Part shown: positions 51,963 through 60,912 of the stretch, in pieces
How positions within the stretch are numbered: the stretch's first letter is position 1
Layout of the letters: each line of letters starts with the position of its first letter
DNA from: Sphingopyxis sp. 2PD
GTDB lineage: Bacteria > Pseudomonadota > Alphaproteobacteria > Sphingomonadales > Sphingomonadaceae
Direction of reading: 5' to 3'
DNA length: 64,000 bases
Assembly: GCF_005503695.1 (NCBI RefSeq)
Contig: NZ_SCMU01000008.1
Coordinates: 1-64,000 of the forward strand
The notes under the pieces: model-generated
The model's input: the letters and a program-made list of their open reading frames with translations, nothing else
Database searches by the model: none
Told to the model about the DNA's origin: nothing
Made by a program: the position numbers and the translations under genes

Positions 51963-53086
51963 TCGATGTCCTCCACCTCGACCTTTTCGCCCGTGACCTT
52001 TTGCGACAGCGCCGCCGCCATGAACGGGTCGAGCGCCCCGTCGAGCACGTCGCCGGGCGCGGTCGAGGTGACCCCGGTGCGCAGATCCTTGACCAGCTGA
52101 TAGGGCTGGAGGACGTAGGAGCGGATCTGGTGGCCCCAGCCGATCTCGGTCTTCGCCTGATATTCGCCCGATGCCGCGGCCTCGCGCTTTTGCAGCTCGG
52201 CCTCATACATCCGCGCTTTCAGCATCCCCATCGCGGTCGCGCGGTTCTTGTGCTGCGAGCGGTCGTTCTGGCTCGCAACGACGATGCCCGTCGGAATATG
52301 CGTGATGCGCACCGCCGAATCGGTGGTGTTGACGTGCTGGCCGCCCGCGCCCGAGGCGCGGTAGGTGTCGATCTTGAGGTCACTCTCGTTGATCTCGATG
52401 TCGATATTGTCGTCGATGACCGGATAGACCCAGACGCTCGAAAAGCTGGTGTGGCGCCGCGCCGAACTGTCGTAGGGCGAAATGCGGACGAGGCGGTGGA
52501 CGCCGCTTTCGGTCTTCGCATAGCCATAGGCATTCTCGCCCTTGACGAGCATCGTCGCCGACTTGATCCCCGCCTGCTCGCCCGCCTGATATTCGACGAG
52601 CTCGACCTTCATCCGGCGCTTTTCGGCCCAGCGGCTGTACATGCGCTGGAGCATTTCGGCCCAGTCCTGGCTCTCGGTCCCGCCCGCGCCGGCATGGACT
52701 TCGATATAGCAGTCGTTGCCGTCGGCCTCGCCCGCAAGCAGCGCCTTGATCTTGTCCTCTTCAGCCCGTTCGGCAAGCGCGGCGAGCGACGCCACCGCCT
52801 CGTCGACCATCGCCTCGTCGCCTTCCATCTCGGCAAGCTCGATCAGCTCGGCGGTATCGGCGCATTCGGTCTCGATCGCGCGCGTCGCGGTGATTGCCTC
52901 GTCGAGCCGGCGGCGTTCGCGCATCACATCCTGCGCCGCCTTAGCATCGTTCCACAGCGTCGGGTCCTCGACCTTGGCATTGAGTTCGTCGAGCCGCCGC
53001 ACCGCGCGGTCCCAGTCGAGAAAACGGCGTAGCAGCGCCAATGCGGCGCCAATCTTGTCGATATGATCCTGCGCTTCGGCGCGCAT
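51959..53086 (-). CDS. prfB: Peptide chain release factor 2
   Basis: Recognises UGA and UAA stop codons and triggers peptide release. The 375-residue protein contains the catalytic GGQ in [20 protein letters not shown]. The stop-recognition tripeptide, SPF in E. coli, is SPY here ([15 protein letters not shown]). No internal UGA or frameshift site is present at the usual position ([10 protein letters not shown] reads straight through), so expression is not frameshift-controlled. Start [16 protein letters not shown] at 53086. Confidence 0.96.
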   Translation of the reverse strand: MRAEAQDHIDKIGAALALLRRFLDWDRAVRRLDELNAKVEDPTLWNDAKAAQDVMRERRRLDEAITATRAIETECADTAELIELAEMEGDEAMVDEAVASLAALAERAEEDKIKALLAGEADGNDCYIEVHAGAGGTESQDWAEMLQRMYSRWAEKRRMKVELVEYQAGEQAGIKSATMLVKGENAYGYAKTESGVHRLVRISPYDSSARRHTSFSSVWVYPVIDDNIDIEINESDLKIDTYRASGAGGQHVNTTDSAVRITHIPTGIVVASQNDRSQHKNRATAMGMLKARMYEAELQKREAAASGEYQAKTEIGWGHQIRSYVLQPYQLVKDLRTGVTSTAPGDVLDGALDPFMAAALSQKVTGEKVEVEDID

Positions 53087-53158
53087 GTCCTTGCTCCTGA
53101 AATATGTTGGTTTCGCCCTTACGGCCTCAAAGGTCGAAGGGGAAGCGAGCCCGCAGCG

Positions 53159-55675
53159 TCAGATAATGCCGCCACGATCCTCCAGAAAATCGCTGTCGCT
53201 ACGTCGGCCGTTACCCTGCTGCACGGGCGCGTCCTGACGCCGCGGGGTCCTTGCCGGCTTGATTTCTTCTTCGCGGATCGTCCGGCGCGGTTCGCTTTCG
53301 GGTTTGAACGCTTCCCAGATGATCGACGCCTTGGGGTCGGTGCCCGGCCAGCTGCCATAGACGCGGCGCCCCGACTGGCGATCGATGCGCACCATCCGCA
53401 CGCCCTTGGGCGCGGCGAACGGAATCGGCTGGCGGTCGGCGAGCGCCGCAAGCGCGAAATCCTTGAAGATCGGCGCCGCATAGCTGCCGCCCTGCGCATA
53501 GCCGCCCATGCTGCGCGGCTGGTCGAAGCCGATATACATGCCCGCGATCACGTCGGGGGTACCGCCGACGAACCACACGTCGTTCGGCCCCGTCGTCGTG
53601 CCGGTCTTGCCGAACAAGGGCACGTTGAGGTCGCGCAGCCGCACCGCGGTCCCGCGCTGGACAACACCCTCGAGCATGTGGACGACCTGATAGGCGGTCA
53701 TCGGGTCCATCAGCTGCTTGCCCGACTTGGCAAAGCGCGGCATCGGACGCCCGTCCCAATCCTTCTTGTTACAGCCTTCGCACGGCTTCCAATTGGCCGG
53801 GAAAATCACCTTGCCGCGGCGGTCCTGCGCATAGTCGATCACCCGCGGCTTGAGTTCGCGGCCATGGTTGGCGAGCATTGCATAGGCGTTGGTGATCTTT
53901 TCCACCGTCGTCGATCCGGCGCCGAGCGCGGTCGACAGATAGGGTTCGTGCTTGCCGATTCCCATCGTCTGGATCGTCTCGACGATCGGCTCCATGCCGA
54001 TCTGGCTCGCGGCCTTGACGGTCATCAGGTTGCGCGACTGTTCGAGCCCCCAGCGCATCGTATGTTCGCCGCTGCCGCCCGAACCGCCGAAGTTGCGGAA
54101 GCATTTATTGCCGAAACGCGCGCCCTGATAGACGCAGAACGGCCCGTCGACGATCATCGTCGCGGGGGTCATGCCATTGTCGAGCGCGGCGGCATAGACG
54201 AACGGCTTGATCGTCGACCCCGGCTGGCGTTCGGCCTGCGTCGCCCGGTTGAATGGCGACAGCTTGACGTCGAAACCGCCCTGCATCGCATAGATGCGGC
54301 CCGAATGCGGGCTTTCGACGATCATGCCGCCTGACACTTCGGGAATGTTGCGCAGCGCGTAGGCCGACCCGCCGGTCGACTTGACGACGATCAGGTCGCC
54401 GGGGCGCATCGCCGAAAAAGCGCTGCCGCCCGTCTTGCGATAGCCCATGGTCGCGGCGCTGGCGGGCAGCGTGCCGGTGTCGCCATTGGCAAAGCCGATC
54501 TGCGCCGCCGCCGCCGATTTCGACAGCACCGCGGCGACGCGCCAATTGTCGTAATCGATCCCGATAAAGCTCGATGCGAGGCGGCTCTGCCACTGGTCGT
54601 CGGCCTCGATCCGGGCGATCGGCCCCGACCAGCCCTTGCCCGCGTCGTAGCGTTGAAGCCCCTTGCGCAGCGCCATCGTGGCGCCTGCCTGCATCTTGCC
54701 GTCATAGGGCGTGCGGACCCAGAGGCCGCCGGCATAGACGCTGAGCGGGCCGTCGTCGGCGGTTTCGCCGAACTGGGCGATCAGCTGGCGCCGCACCTCT
54801 TCCATATAATAGCCGCCGACCTGCGCGATCGCGGTGTTGCCGCTGTTGGTCAGGCCAAGCGGCATCGCGCGCGCCGCGTCGCGCTGCGCCGCGGTGATCC
54901 AGCCATTGTCCTCCATCGACCCAAGCACGAAATTGCGCCGCGCCAGCGCTTCGCGCTCGAAGCGGGTGCGCCCATATTTTTCGGGCGCCTTGGGCAGGAT
55001 CGCAAGAAACGCCATCTCGTGGAGCTGGAGCTGGTCGACATCCTTGTCGAAATAGGCGCGGCTTGCCGCCTGCACCCCGAAGCTGCGGCGACCGAGCGGG
55101 ATTTCGTTGAGGTACAGTTCGAGGATCTGTTCCTTGGTCAGCGCATCCTCGATCCGCATCGCGAGGATCGCCTCGCGCACCTTGCGGCGATAGCTGAGTT
55201 CGTTGGTGAGCAGCAGATTCTTCGCCACCTGCTGGGTGATCGTCGAAGCGCCGACCGGGCGACCGCTGTTGGTGAGGTTGGTGACGATCGCCGAAGCGAT
55301 GCCCGGATAGTCGATGCCGCCGTGGCTGAAGAAGGTCTTGTCCTCGGCGGCCAGGAAGGACCGCACCAAAAGCTGCGGATATTCGCTATATTCCAGCTGC
55401 ACCCGCCGGTCGCGGGCATAGGCATGCACCGGCTTGCCTTCGCCGTCGCGGACCATCGTCGGCAGCGCCGGTTCATAGTCGCGCAGCTGGTCGACCGACG
55501 GCAGATCGCGCGCGAAGATCGCCCAGATCAGCGCGATCCCCAGCAAACCGGCGAGCGCCAGATAGCCAAGCCAGCGGAACCAGCGCCGCGTCCACATGTC
55601 GCGAAACCAGCCAATCACCGCGTTACTATCGCGGTGAAGACGCAAGCGGAAATGGGACGTGCTGTCGGCGACCAT
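53159..55675 (-). CDS. mrcA: Penicillin-binding protein 1A, bifunctional
   Basis: Peptidoglycan glycosyltransferase/transpeptidase, 838 residues. One membrane helix (WLGYLALAGLLGIALIWAIF, about 35-55). The glycosyltransferase domain (about 75-250) contains EDKTFFSHGGIDYPGI and GASTITQQVAKNLLL. The transpeptidase motifs are PGSTIKPF (Ser487), SRN (about 547) and KTGTT (about 690). Length and arrangement are those of PBP1A. Upstream bases 55676-55737 hold no gene. Confidence 0.96.
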   Translation of the reverse strand: MVADSTSHFRLRLHRDSNAVIGWFRDMWTRRWFRWLGYLALAGLLGIALIWAIFARDLPSVDQLRDYEPALPTMVRDGEGKPVHAYARDRRVQLEYSEYPQLLVRSFLAAEDKTFFSHGGIDYPGIASAIVTNLTNSGRPVGASTITQQVAKNLLLTNELSYRRKVREAILAMRIEDALTKEQILELYLNEIPLGRRSFGVQAASRAYFDKDVDQLQLHEMAFLAILPKAPEKYGRTRFEREALARRNFVLGSMEDNGWITAAQRDAARAMPLGLTNSGNTAIAQVGGYYMEEVRRQLIAQFGETADDGPLSVYAGGLWVRTPYDGKMQAGATMALRKGLQRYDAGKGWSGPIARIEADDQWQSRLASSFIGIDYDNWRVAAVLSKSAAAAQIGFANGDTGTLPASAATMGYRKTGGSAFSAMRPGDLIVVKSTGGSAYALRNIPEVSGGMIVESPHSGRIYAMQGGFDVKLSPFNRATQAERQPGSTIKPFVYAAALDNGMTPATMIVDGPFCVYQGARFGNKCFRNFGGSGGSGEHTMRWGLEQSRNLMTVKAASQIGMEPIVETIQTMGIGKHEPYLSTALGAGSTTVEKITNAYAMLANHGRELKPRVIDYAQDRRGKVIFPANWKPCEGCNKKDWDGRPMPRFAKSGKQLMDPMTAYQVVHMLEGVVQRGTAVRLRDLNVPLFGKTGTTTGPNDVWFVGGTPDVIAGMYIGFDQPRSMGGYAQGGSYAAPIFKDFALAALADRQPIPFAAPKGVRMVRIDRQSGRRVYGSWPGTDPKASIIWEAFKPESEPRRTIREEEIKPARTPRRQDAPVQQGNGRRSDSDFLEDRGGII

Positions 55676-55737
55676 AGGGCCAAGCCTCTAAAGCGTGGAT
55701 CGCCGAAAGGGAAGCATGCTTGCGGCGTGGCGCTATT

Positions 55738-56370
55738 CTATTGCCCGCCGCCAGGCGGAGGAGGACCGGCCAGGTCGAGCAGCGCGAAACGCAGCATCGC
55801 GGCCACGTCGGCCAGCACTGCCACCCGTGCAACGCGGTCTTCTTCGTACAGCATTTCGTCGGCGGCAAAGCCGAGCTCGACCGCCAGCCGGAGCCGCGAC
55901 CACAGCCGCTGTCGGTCGGGGGCCGCCAGATGCGCGGCGCAGGCGTCGGCCAGCCGGTCGGTCACATGCCGGTGCGATTCGAGCCGGACATGGACGAGCC
56001 GCGGCGAGGCGTGGAGCGCGCGCAAGATCCACACCGCGCCCGGCTCGGCGCGCGTCACGGCGGCATTGTCCGCGAGCAGGTCGCCGATATGGTCAGCCAT
56101 CGCCGCGATCCCGGCGGGCGCGTGCCGCGCCAGCCAGGTCTCCAGCACCGCATTCTGCCGCTCCATCAAGCGGCGCCCGAGCGCCTCGAGCACCGCATAT
56201 TTGTCGCTGAAATAGCGGTAGAGCGCGGGCGGCGTCAGCCCGGCGCGCGCGGCGATCATATTGGTCGAAATCCGTTCGATCCCGACCTCGGCCAACAATT
56301 CGCCCGCGACGTCGAGCAGGCGGGCGCGGGTCAGGTGCGCACGATCCTGTCGCGGCGGGGCAGCGATCAT
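55738..56370 (-). CDS. TetR-family transcriptional regulator
   Basis: A 210-residue regulator. HTH region: RARLLDVAGELLAEVGIERI then MIAARAGLTPPALYRYFSDK (about residues 15-55). It is the last gene of a three-gene minus-strand operon, overlapping the aldolase-like gene by four bases, so probably regulates the operon it belongs to. A candidate operator (TAGTCAAGACTA) is in the upstream region at 58812-58823. Confidence 0.92.
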   Translation of the reverse strand: MIAAPPRQDRAHLTRARLLDVAGELLAEVGIERISTNMIAARAGLTPPALYRYFSDKYAVLEALGRRLMERQNAVLETWLARHAPAGIAAMADHIGDLLADNAAVTRAEPGAVWILRALHASPRLVHVRLESHRHVTDRLADACAAHLAAPDRQRLWSRLRLAVELGFAADEMLYEEDRVARVAVLADVAAMLRFALLDLAGPPPPGGGQ

Positions 56371-57515
56371 CGCGCCCGGCCGCGCGCGCTGACCGGCCAG
56401 ATGTCGGTCAGCGTATCGCCCGCGACGACATGGTAGCTGTCGTAGAGATTCACCGTGGGATCGCAGTGCGGCACGGTCAGGCTGACCGGATCGCCGGGGG
56501 CGAGCTCAGCACCGATGCCCGGCGCGATCAGCGCCGCATGCTCGTCGCCCATGAAGGCAAAGAAGGCGGTTTCGGGCGCGCCGCGCTGAACCACCGCGAC
56601 GCCGCCGTCGGTCGAAAGCGATTTATACCCGGCATCGATGGTCACCAGCCCGTCATGATTGGCGCTGACCACCCGGGCATCGACCGACAGCGAAACCGCG
56701 AATGGCGATTCGCCGCCCGCGCCGGTCAGGTCGCAGTCGAGATATTGTTTGTCCATAAACACATAGCTGCCCGCCTGGAGTTCGGTGAACACACCAAGTT
56801 CCAGGTCGATGCGGTGGGTTCCAGTCCCCGATCCGGTGACGATGGCCGGCGCAAAGCCCGCATCGGTCAAGGCCGCGATCACCGTCTGCAGATAGGCGGT
56901 GCGCTCGACGATCGCGGCGCGGCGATCAGCAAAGCTTTCGATATGCTGCTGCGACCCGCAATAAAATTGTACCCCGCGATAGGCGAGGTTCGGTGCGGCG
57001 GCGATGATCCGCGCCAGGGCGACGGCGGCATCGGCCGACGCGACGCCGGTGCGCGCGATGCCAGGGTCGATGTCGATGATCACGTCGAGCCGCGCGCTTG
57101 CCGCGGCGAGCGCGGCATCGATGCGCGTCGCGACGCCCGGATGGTCGACTACTGCCATCAGCCCTTCGGTGCGGCTCGCGAGCGCCGCGAGCCGGTCGAT
57201 CGCGCGCGGCGCCGCAACCGGTGAGGTGATGAGGATGCCCGTCACCCCGCCGTCGCTCAATGCCTCGGCCTCGCCGATCTTGGCGCAGCAGATGCCGACC
57301 GCCCCCGCACCGATCTGCCGCTTGGCGATTTCAACGCTCTTGTGGGTCTTGGCGTGGGGGCGCAAGGCAACACCCTTGTCTGCGGTCAGCGCCGCCATCG
57401 CCGCGATATTGCGGTCGAGCGCATCGGCATCGAGCACCAGCACCGGGGTGTTGAGGTCGGCGCGAGACCCTTGCTGGCCGATCAGATGCGCGTGGAGATC
57501 GCGGTCGGTTGTCAT
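56367..57515 (-). CDS. D-threonine-aldolase-like PLP enzyme (DSD1/alanine racemase N-fold)
   Basis: Fold-type III PLP enzyme of 382 residues, related to D-threonine aldolase and D-serine dehydratase (DSD1). The N-terminal TIM-barrel carries the PLP lysine in RPHAKTHKSVEIAKRQIGAG (HxKTHK) and IDIDPGIARTGV. The C-terminal part has HCDPTVNLYDSYHVV, which in this family binds the metal ion (HxC-like HCD). Starts ATG 57515, four bases into the neighbouring oxidase. Substrate is not certain, but a beta-hydroxy-D-amino acid fits. Confidence 0.88.
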   Translation of the reverse strand: MTTDRDLHAHLIGQQGSRADLNTPVLVLDADALDRNIAAMAALTADKGVALRPHAKTHKSVEIAKRQIGAGAVGICCAKIGEAEALSDGGVTGILITSPVAAPRAIDRLAALASRTEGLMAVVDHPGVATRIDAALAAASARLDVIIDIDPGIARTGVASADAAVALARIIAAAPNLAYRGVQFYCGSQQHIESFADRRAAIVERTAYLQTVIAALTDAGFAPAIVTGSGTGTHRIDLELGVFTELQAGSYVFMDKQYLDCDLTGAGGESPFAVSLSVDARVVSANHDGLVTIDAGYKSLSTDGGVAVVQRGAPETAFFAFMGDEHAALIAPGIGAELAPGDPVSLTVPHCDPTVNLYDSYHVVAGDTLTDIWPVSARGRAR

Positions 57516-58765
57516 GCGAACAGGCTTTCCAGATGCGGGTTGAGGAATTTTCCGCCGGGGTCGGCGGCGCGGCGGACCGCGGCATAGCGCCCCGCCATCG
57601 GATAGAGCGCCGCGACATCGGCGCGGGTCAGCGTGTGGCGTTTGGCCCAATGGGGACGCCCGCCATGGCCGCGAAAGATCGTCTCGGCCTCGGCGAACAG
57701 GTTTCGCCACGGCATTTTGGCATATTGATGCATCGAGATCGCCGCGACCGGCCCCGCGTTCATCGGGCTCATCCAGATGTCGTCTTCGGCGACGGTGCGA
57801 AATTCGAACGGAAAGGTGACCGGCAGGCGCTTGCGGCGAATCCACCCCACGACTTCAAAGAGCGTGTCGAGCCCCGCCGCGCGCGGCATTTCATATTCCA
57901 TTTCCTCGAACCGGATCGTGCGGTCGGATGGAAAGACCAGGTGCGCGGGCCCGCGGCGGCGCCCCGAAATGCCGCTTTTCATCATCAGCCGCTGGAGCGA
58001 GGGGGTCAGGAAGGGCAGCCGCGCCGCGATGTCCAAGATACGGCGAAAACTCGCCTCCTCCATATCGGTCGTCGTCGGCGGCGGGTCGCATGGATCGCAC
58101 GGATCGAGCGTTTTCAGGATCACATCGTCGCTGTGCGGAAAGAACCAGAATTCGACGTGGCGGTGTTGCTGCGCCAGATCGTCGTAGCTTTCGCGGATTT
58201 CGGCCCAACGGCGCTTTTCGATCCGCTCCGACAAGTGAAAGGCCGTGACGACCGCGACCTCGATCTCGGTCGCCACTCCGAACAACCCGAGCGACAGCCG
58301 CTGTGCCTGAAAGAGGTCGGGGTTGGTGGTCGCATCGCACCAATGCGCCGCGCCATCGGCGCCGATCAGCCGGAAGCCGCGCGCAAAGGTGGCGAGCGAG
58401 CCGAGTTCGACCCCGGTCCCGTGCGTCCCGGTCGCCATCGCCCCCGCGAGCGACTGCGGATTGACGTCGCCCTGGTTGGCGAGCGCCAGCCCTTCATCCC
58501 ACAAGGCCGCGGTCAGGCGCCGGATGCTCCAGCCCGCCGGGATGCGCGCGCTCTGGCGGTCCGGGGAGATGTGCATATCGCCCGCCAGATCGTCGAGACT
58601 GACGATCAGTTCGTCCGATTCGCAAAGCGGCATGAAACTGTGTCCGGCGCCGGTGACGCGCACCTTGTGCGCGCTGCGGATCAGCGCGGCGAGTTCGTCT
58701 TCGCTATGCGGACGGGCAATTTGCGCGGGTGCGGTGACGCTGCCCGACCAGTTGCTCCAGCTCAT
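57512..58765 (-). CDS. FAD-linked sugar-1,4-lactone oxidase (ALO-type)
   Basis: Flavoprotein of 417 residues of the aldonolactone oxidase family (D-arabinono-1,4-lactone or L-gulono-1,4-lactone oxidase-like). The N-terminal FAD domain has VRVTGAGHSFMPLC, with the His of GHS that binds FAD covalently in relatives, and PQSLAGAMATGTHGTGV. The C-terminal ALO domain carries HWAK (GRPHWAKRH). It is the first gene of the operon with the D-threonine-aldolase-like enzyme and TetR regulator. Natural substrate is unknown. Confidence 0.88.
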   Translation of the reverse strand: MSWSNWSGSVTAPAQIARPHSEDELAALIRSAHKVRVTGAGHSFMPLCESDELIVSLDDLAGDMHISPDRQSARIPAGWSIRRLTAALWDEGLALANQGDVNPQSLAGAMATGTHGTGVELGSLATFARGFRLIGADGAAHWCDATTNPDLFQAQRLSLGLFGVATEIEVAVVTAFHLSERIEKRRWAEIRESYDDLAQQHRHVEFWFFPHSDDVILKTLDPCDPCDPPPTTTDMEEASFRRILDIAARLPFLTPSLQRLMMKSGISGRRRGPAHLVFPSDRTIRFEEMEYEMPRAAGLDTLFEVVGWIRRKRLPVTFPFEFRTVAEDDIWMSPMNAGPVAAISMHQYAKMPWRNLFAEAETIFRGHGGRPHWAKRHTLTRADVAALYPMAGRYAAVRRAADPGGKFLNPHLESLFA

Positions 58766-58811
58766 AACTCTCTCCCGCCATCGGCATGGAAGCTGGATTC
58801 GGGAGAAAAGT

Positions 58812-58823
58812 TAGTCAAGACTA
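58812..58823 (-). promoter_or_regulatory. Possible operator of the oxidase-aldolase operon
   Basis: TAGTC-AA-GACTA is a 5+5 inverted repeat located 47 bases upstream of the oxidase start, beside an AT-rich stretch (CTATATTTATAAG, 58821-58833) that could supply promoter elements on the minus strand. It is a fair place for TetR binding but short; evidence is symmetry and position only. Confidence 0.35.
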
Positions 58824-58873
58824 TATTTATAAGTCCGACGACCGCTGGCGAACGGATAGCGGACATTTCTTCT

Positions 58874-58986
58874 CCCCTCCCGCAGGCGGGAGGGGTCGGG
58901 GGTGGGCAGCGACGGTGAGAAAGCCCACCCCGCTGCGACTAACGAACAAGTTGTAAGTCTCGCTGCCCCTCCCGCAGGCGGGAGGG
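58874..58986. repeat. Palindromic intergenic repeat, family D, copy 2
   Basis: Palindromes CCCCTCCCGCAGGCGGGAGG at 58874-58893 and near-identical at 58966-58986 bound a 113-base element. The same core is found inside coaBC (48654-48770). It is located in the gap between the oxidase and amidase genes. Confidence 0.7.
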
Positions 58987-59042
58987 AAAATTAGTTCACG
59001 ATGCGAACGGCCGCGCGCCGACCCAAACGCAACGTCCGGCCC

Positions 59043-60305
59043 TCAGCGCGCCGCGATCTGCCGCGCGAAATGGATCTGGACCGCATCGCGCACCCCGCGC
59101 GCGACCTTCTTCTGTCCCGCCGCCGACGCCAGAAACTCGGCGTCCTCCTTGTTCGAGATGAAGCCGGTTTCGAACAGCACCGACGGCGTGTCGGGCGCTT
59201 TCAGCACCACGAACGAGGCAAAGCGGTGCGCGTTGGTGCGGAATTTGATCGCTTCGCCCGCTTCGCGCTGGAGCAGGCGAGCAAAATCGGAGGCAACATT
59301 CATCGTCTCGCGCTGGGTCAGGTCAATCAGGATCGACGATACGTCGCCGCTGTGCGCGCCAAGATCGACGCCGTTGATGACATTCGCCTTGTTCTCGCGC
59401 GCCGCTAGCCGCGCGGCCTCGCGGTCGGAGGCGACTTCGGACAAGGTGTAGATCGACGCGCCATTGGCGGCCTGATTTTCGGCGGCGTCGGCGTGGATCG
59501 AGATGAACAGGTCGGCTTTCAGCCGCCGCGCAATACCAAAGCGTTCCTCGAGCACCAGATACCGGTCGTCGCCGCGCGTCAGCGCCACGCGAACGCGGCC
59601 CGACGCGAGCAGATCGTCACGGATCGCGCGCGCTAGCGCCAGCGTGATGTCCTTTTCGCGCTTGCCGCTGTGCGGGCTGATAGCGCCGGGATCATGCCCG
59701 CCATGACCGGCGTCGATCACCACCAGCGGCAGGCGGCTGTTATTCGGCCCCTCGATCCGCGGCAACGCCACGCTGGGTTTGGGTTTGCCGATCGGGACGC
59801 TGACGCTGTAGCGCTTTTCAGGCGGCTTGGCCCGAAATCCGGCCGGCGGTTGCAATTCGGTGCGTGGGCCGCGCGATACGCGTGCGAATTCGTCGGCGGA
59901 CACCGGGCGGAGGTGAAAGGTCAGGCTGCGGCCGTCGGCAGCGAAGCGCGCGCCCGTCACCACCGCGGGACGCGCAAGGTCGAGCACGATGCGGGCGGTC
60001 CCGGCGTCCTTCTGGCCCTGTCGCACCGCGCGGACCAGCCCCGCTCCTTGCGTCGAACGACCTGGCTGCGCGCCCGCGATGTCGAGCGCGATGCGGTCGG
60101 GACCGGCCAGCAAAAAGGTCGAGGCACCCGCCACCAGATCGTCAAAGCGCAGCGTCACGTCCGAATCGCCGATTTCAACCGCACCGACCGACCCCGCCAG
60201 CGCCGCTGCCGGGTTCATCATCATCGCGATCAGGACGAACAGCAGGCTCATGACGCTTTTATGCCGCCGCCCGCGCGCGCTGGTCCAGTGCTTATTCGAA
60301 AACAT
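59043..60305 (-). CDS. N-acetylmuramoyl-L-alanine amidase, AmiC type
   Basis: Periplasmic zinc amidase that separates stem peptides from glycan during cell division. The protein is 420 residues from ATG 60305, supported by GGGGG upstream (other ATGs at 60320 and 60341). Signal peptide MSLLFVLIAMMMNPAAALAG. An AMIN domain follows (about 40-140), then Amidase_3 with zinc ligands in VVIDAGHGGHDPGAIS, SIHADAAENQ and the catalytic FETGFISNKED. Divergent from rne. Confidence 0.94.
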   Translation of the reverse strand: MFSNKHWTSARGRRHKSVMSLLFVLIAMMMNPAAALAGSVGAVEIGDSDVTLRFDDLVAGASTFLLAGPDRIALDIAGAQPGRSTQGAGLVRAVRQGQKDAGTARIVLDLARPAVVTGARFAADGRSLTFHLRPVSADEFARVSRGPRTELQPPAGFRAKPPEKRYSVSVPIGKPKPSVALPRIEGPNNSRLPLVVIDAGHGGHDPGAISPHSGKREKDITLALARAIRDDLLASGRVRVALTRGDDRYLVLEERFGIARRLKADLFISIHADAAENQAANGASIYTLSEVASDREAARLAARENKANVINGVDLGAHSGDVSSILIDLTQRETMNVASDFARLLQREAGEAIKFRTNAHRFASFVVLKAPDTPSVLFETGFISNKEDAEFLASAAGQKKVARGVRDAVQIHFARQIAAR

Positions 60306-60912
60306 GTGGCCCCCAGCCATGGAATGTCGTGAACCCGGCATTAGCCATTGGGGGTCAAACCCCCGTCAACCGGCAGGGTTAACCGGCAATTCAGCATATG
60401 TTGGGCCTCCGCGGGACTTGCACGCGCGCGCCTGCGTCCCATCTTTCTGCCCGGCCGCTGTTGCCGTCGGCCCGTGCCGATGCTAGCACAGCGCCACTGA
60501 CGGTGTCGTTCCCGGTGCCGTCCGGCCTTTTGAGGGGAAGGCCTGCTCCGCAAAAACTGCGGAACATGGCCGCCTTGGCGCCGGATATGCGGGGATCGGC
60601 AACCTGCCGTCAGTCCACCCGGTTGACCGGACAGTCGGGGCGATCGCCACACGCACGCCCTGCCTGCCCGCTCAACACCGTAAACAGGTTGATGCCGCAT
60701 GAGGCTTGCCATGCCCTCTTTCTATCCCGACGCGGGCCTTTGCGCCCCGGTCGTCGCCGGATGGAACGACTGCATGCGCGTCCACGATCGGACGCAGGCC
60801 ACGCGCAGCAATAACGTCTTTTGTCTTTCCACCCTTTTCCGCCGCGACCGTCCCTCGAGGAGGGCCGCGGGAATTTTTGATGGCGCGCCGAGGCGCGCTT
60901 GGAGTGTAACTA
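60306..60912. other. Long divergent intergenic region before rne
   Basis: About 600 bases between the amidase gene and rne, with no gene that I can support; the ORFs here are out-of-frame. It must hold the amidase promoter and the rne promoter and leader. Long leaders are known for RNase E genes, where they serve autoregulation; the size suits this, but no element is proven. A GC-rich hairpin lies just before the rne ribosome site. Confidence 0.5.
60883..60898 (+). promoter_or_regulatory. Hairpin next to the rne ribosome-binding site
   Basis: GCGCGC (60883-60888) and GCGCGC (60893-60898) pair around a CGAG loop, two bases before GGAGTG, the likely rne ribosome site (60901-60906), with ATG at 60913. 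It could affect translation or feed RNase E autoregulation. The claim rests on position only. Confidence 0.35.
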
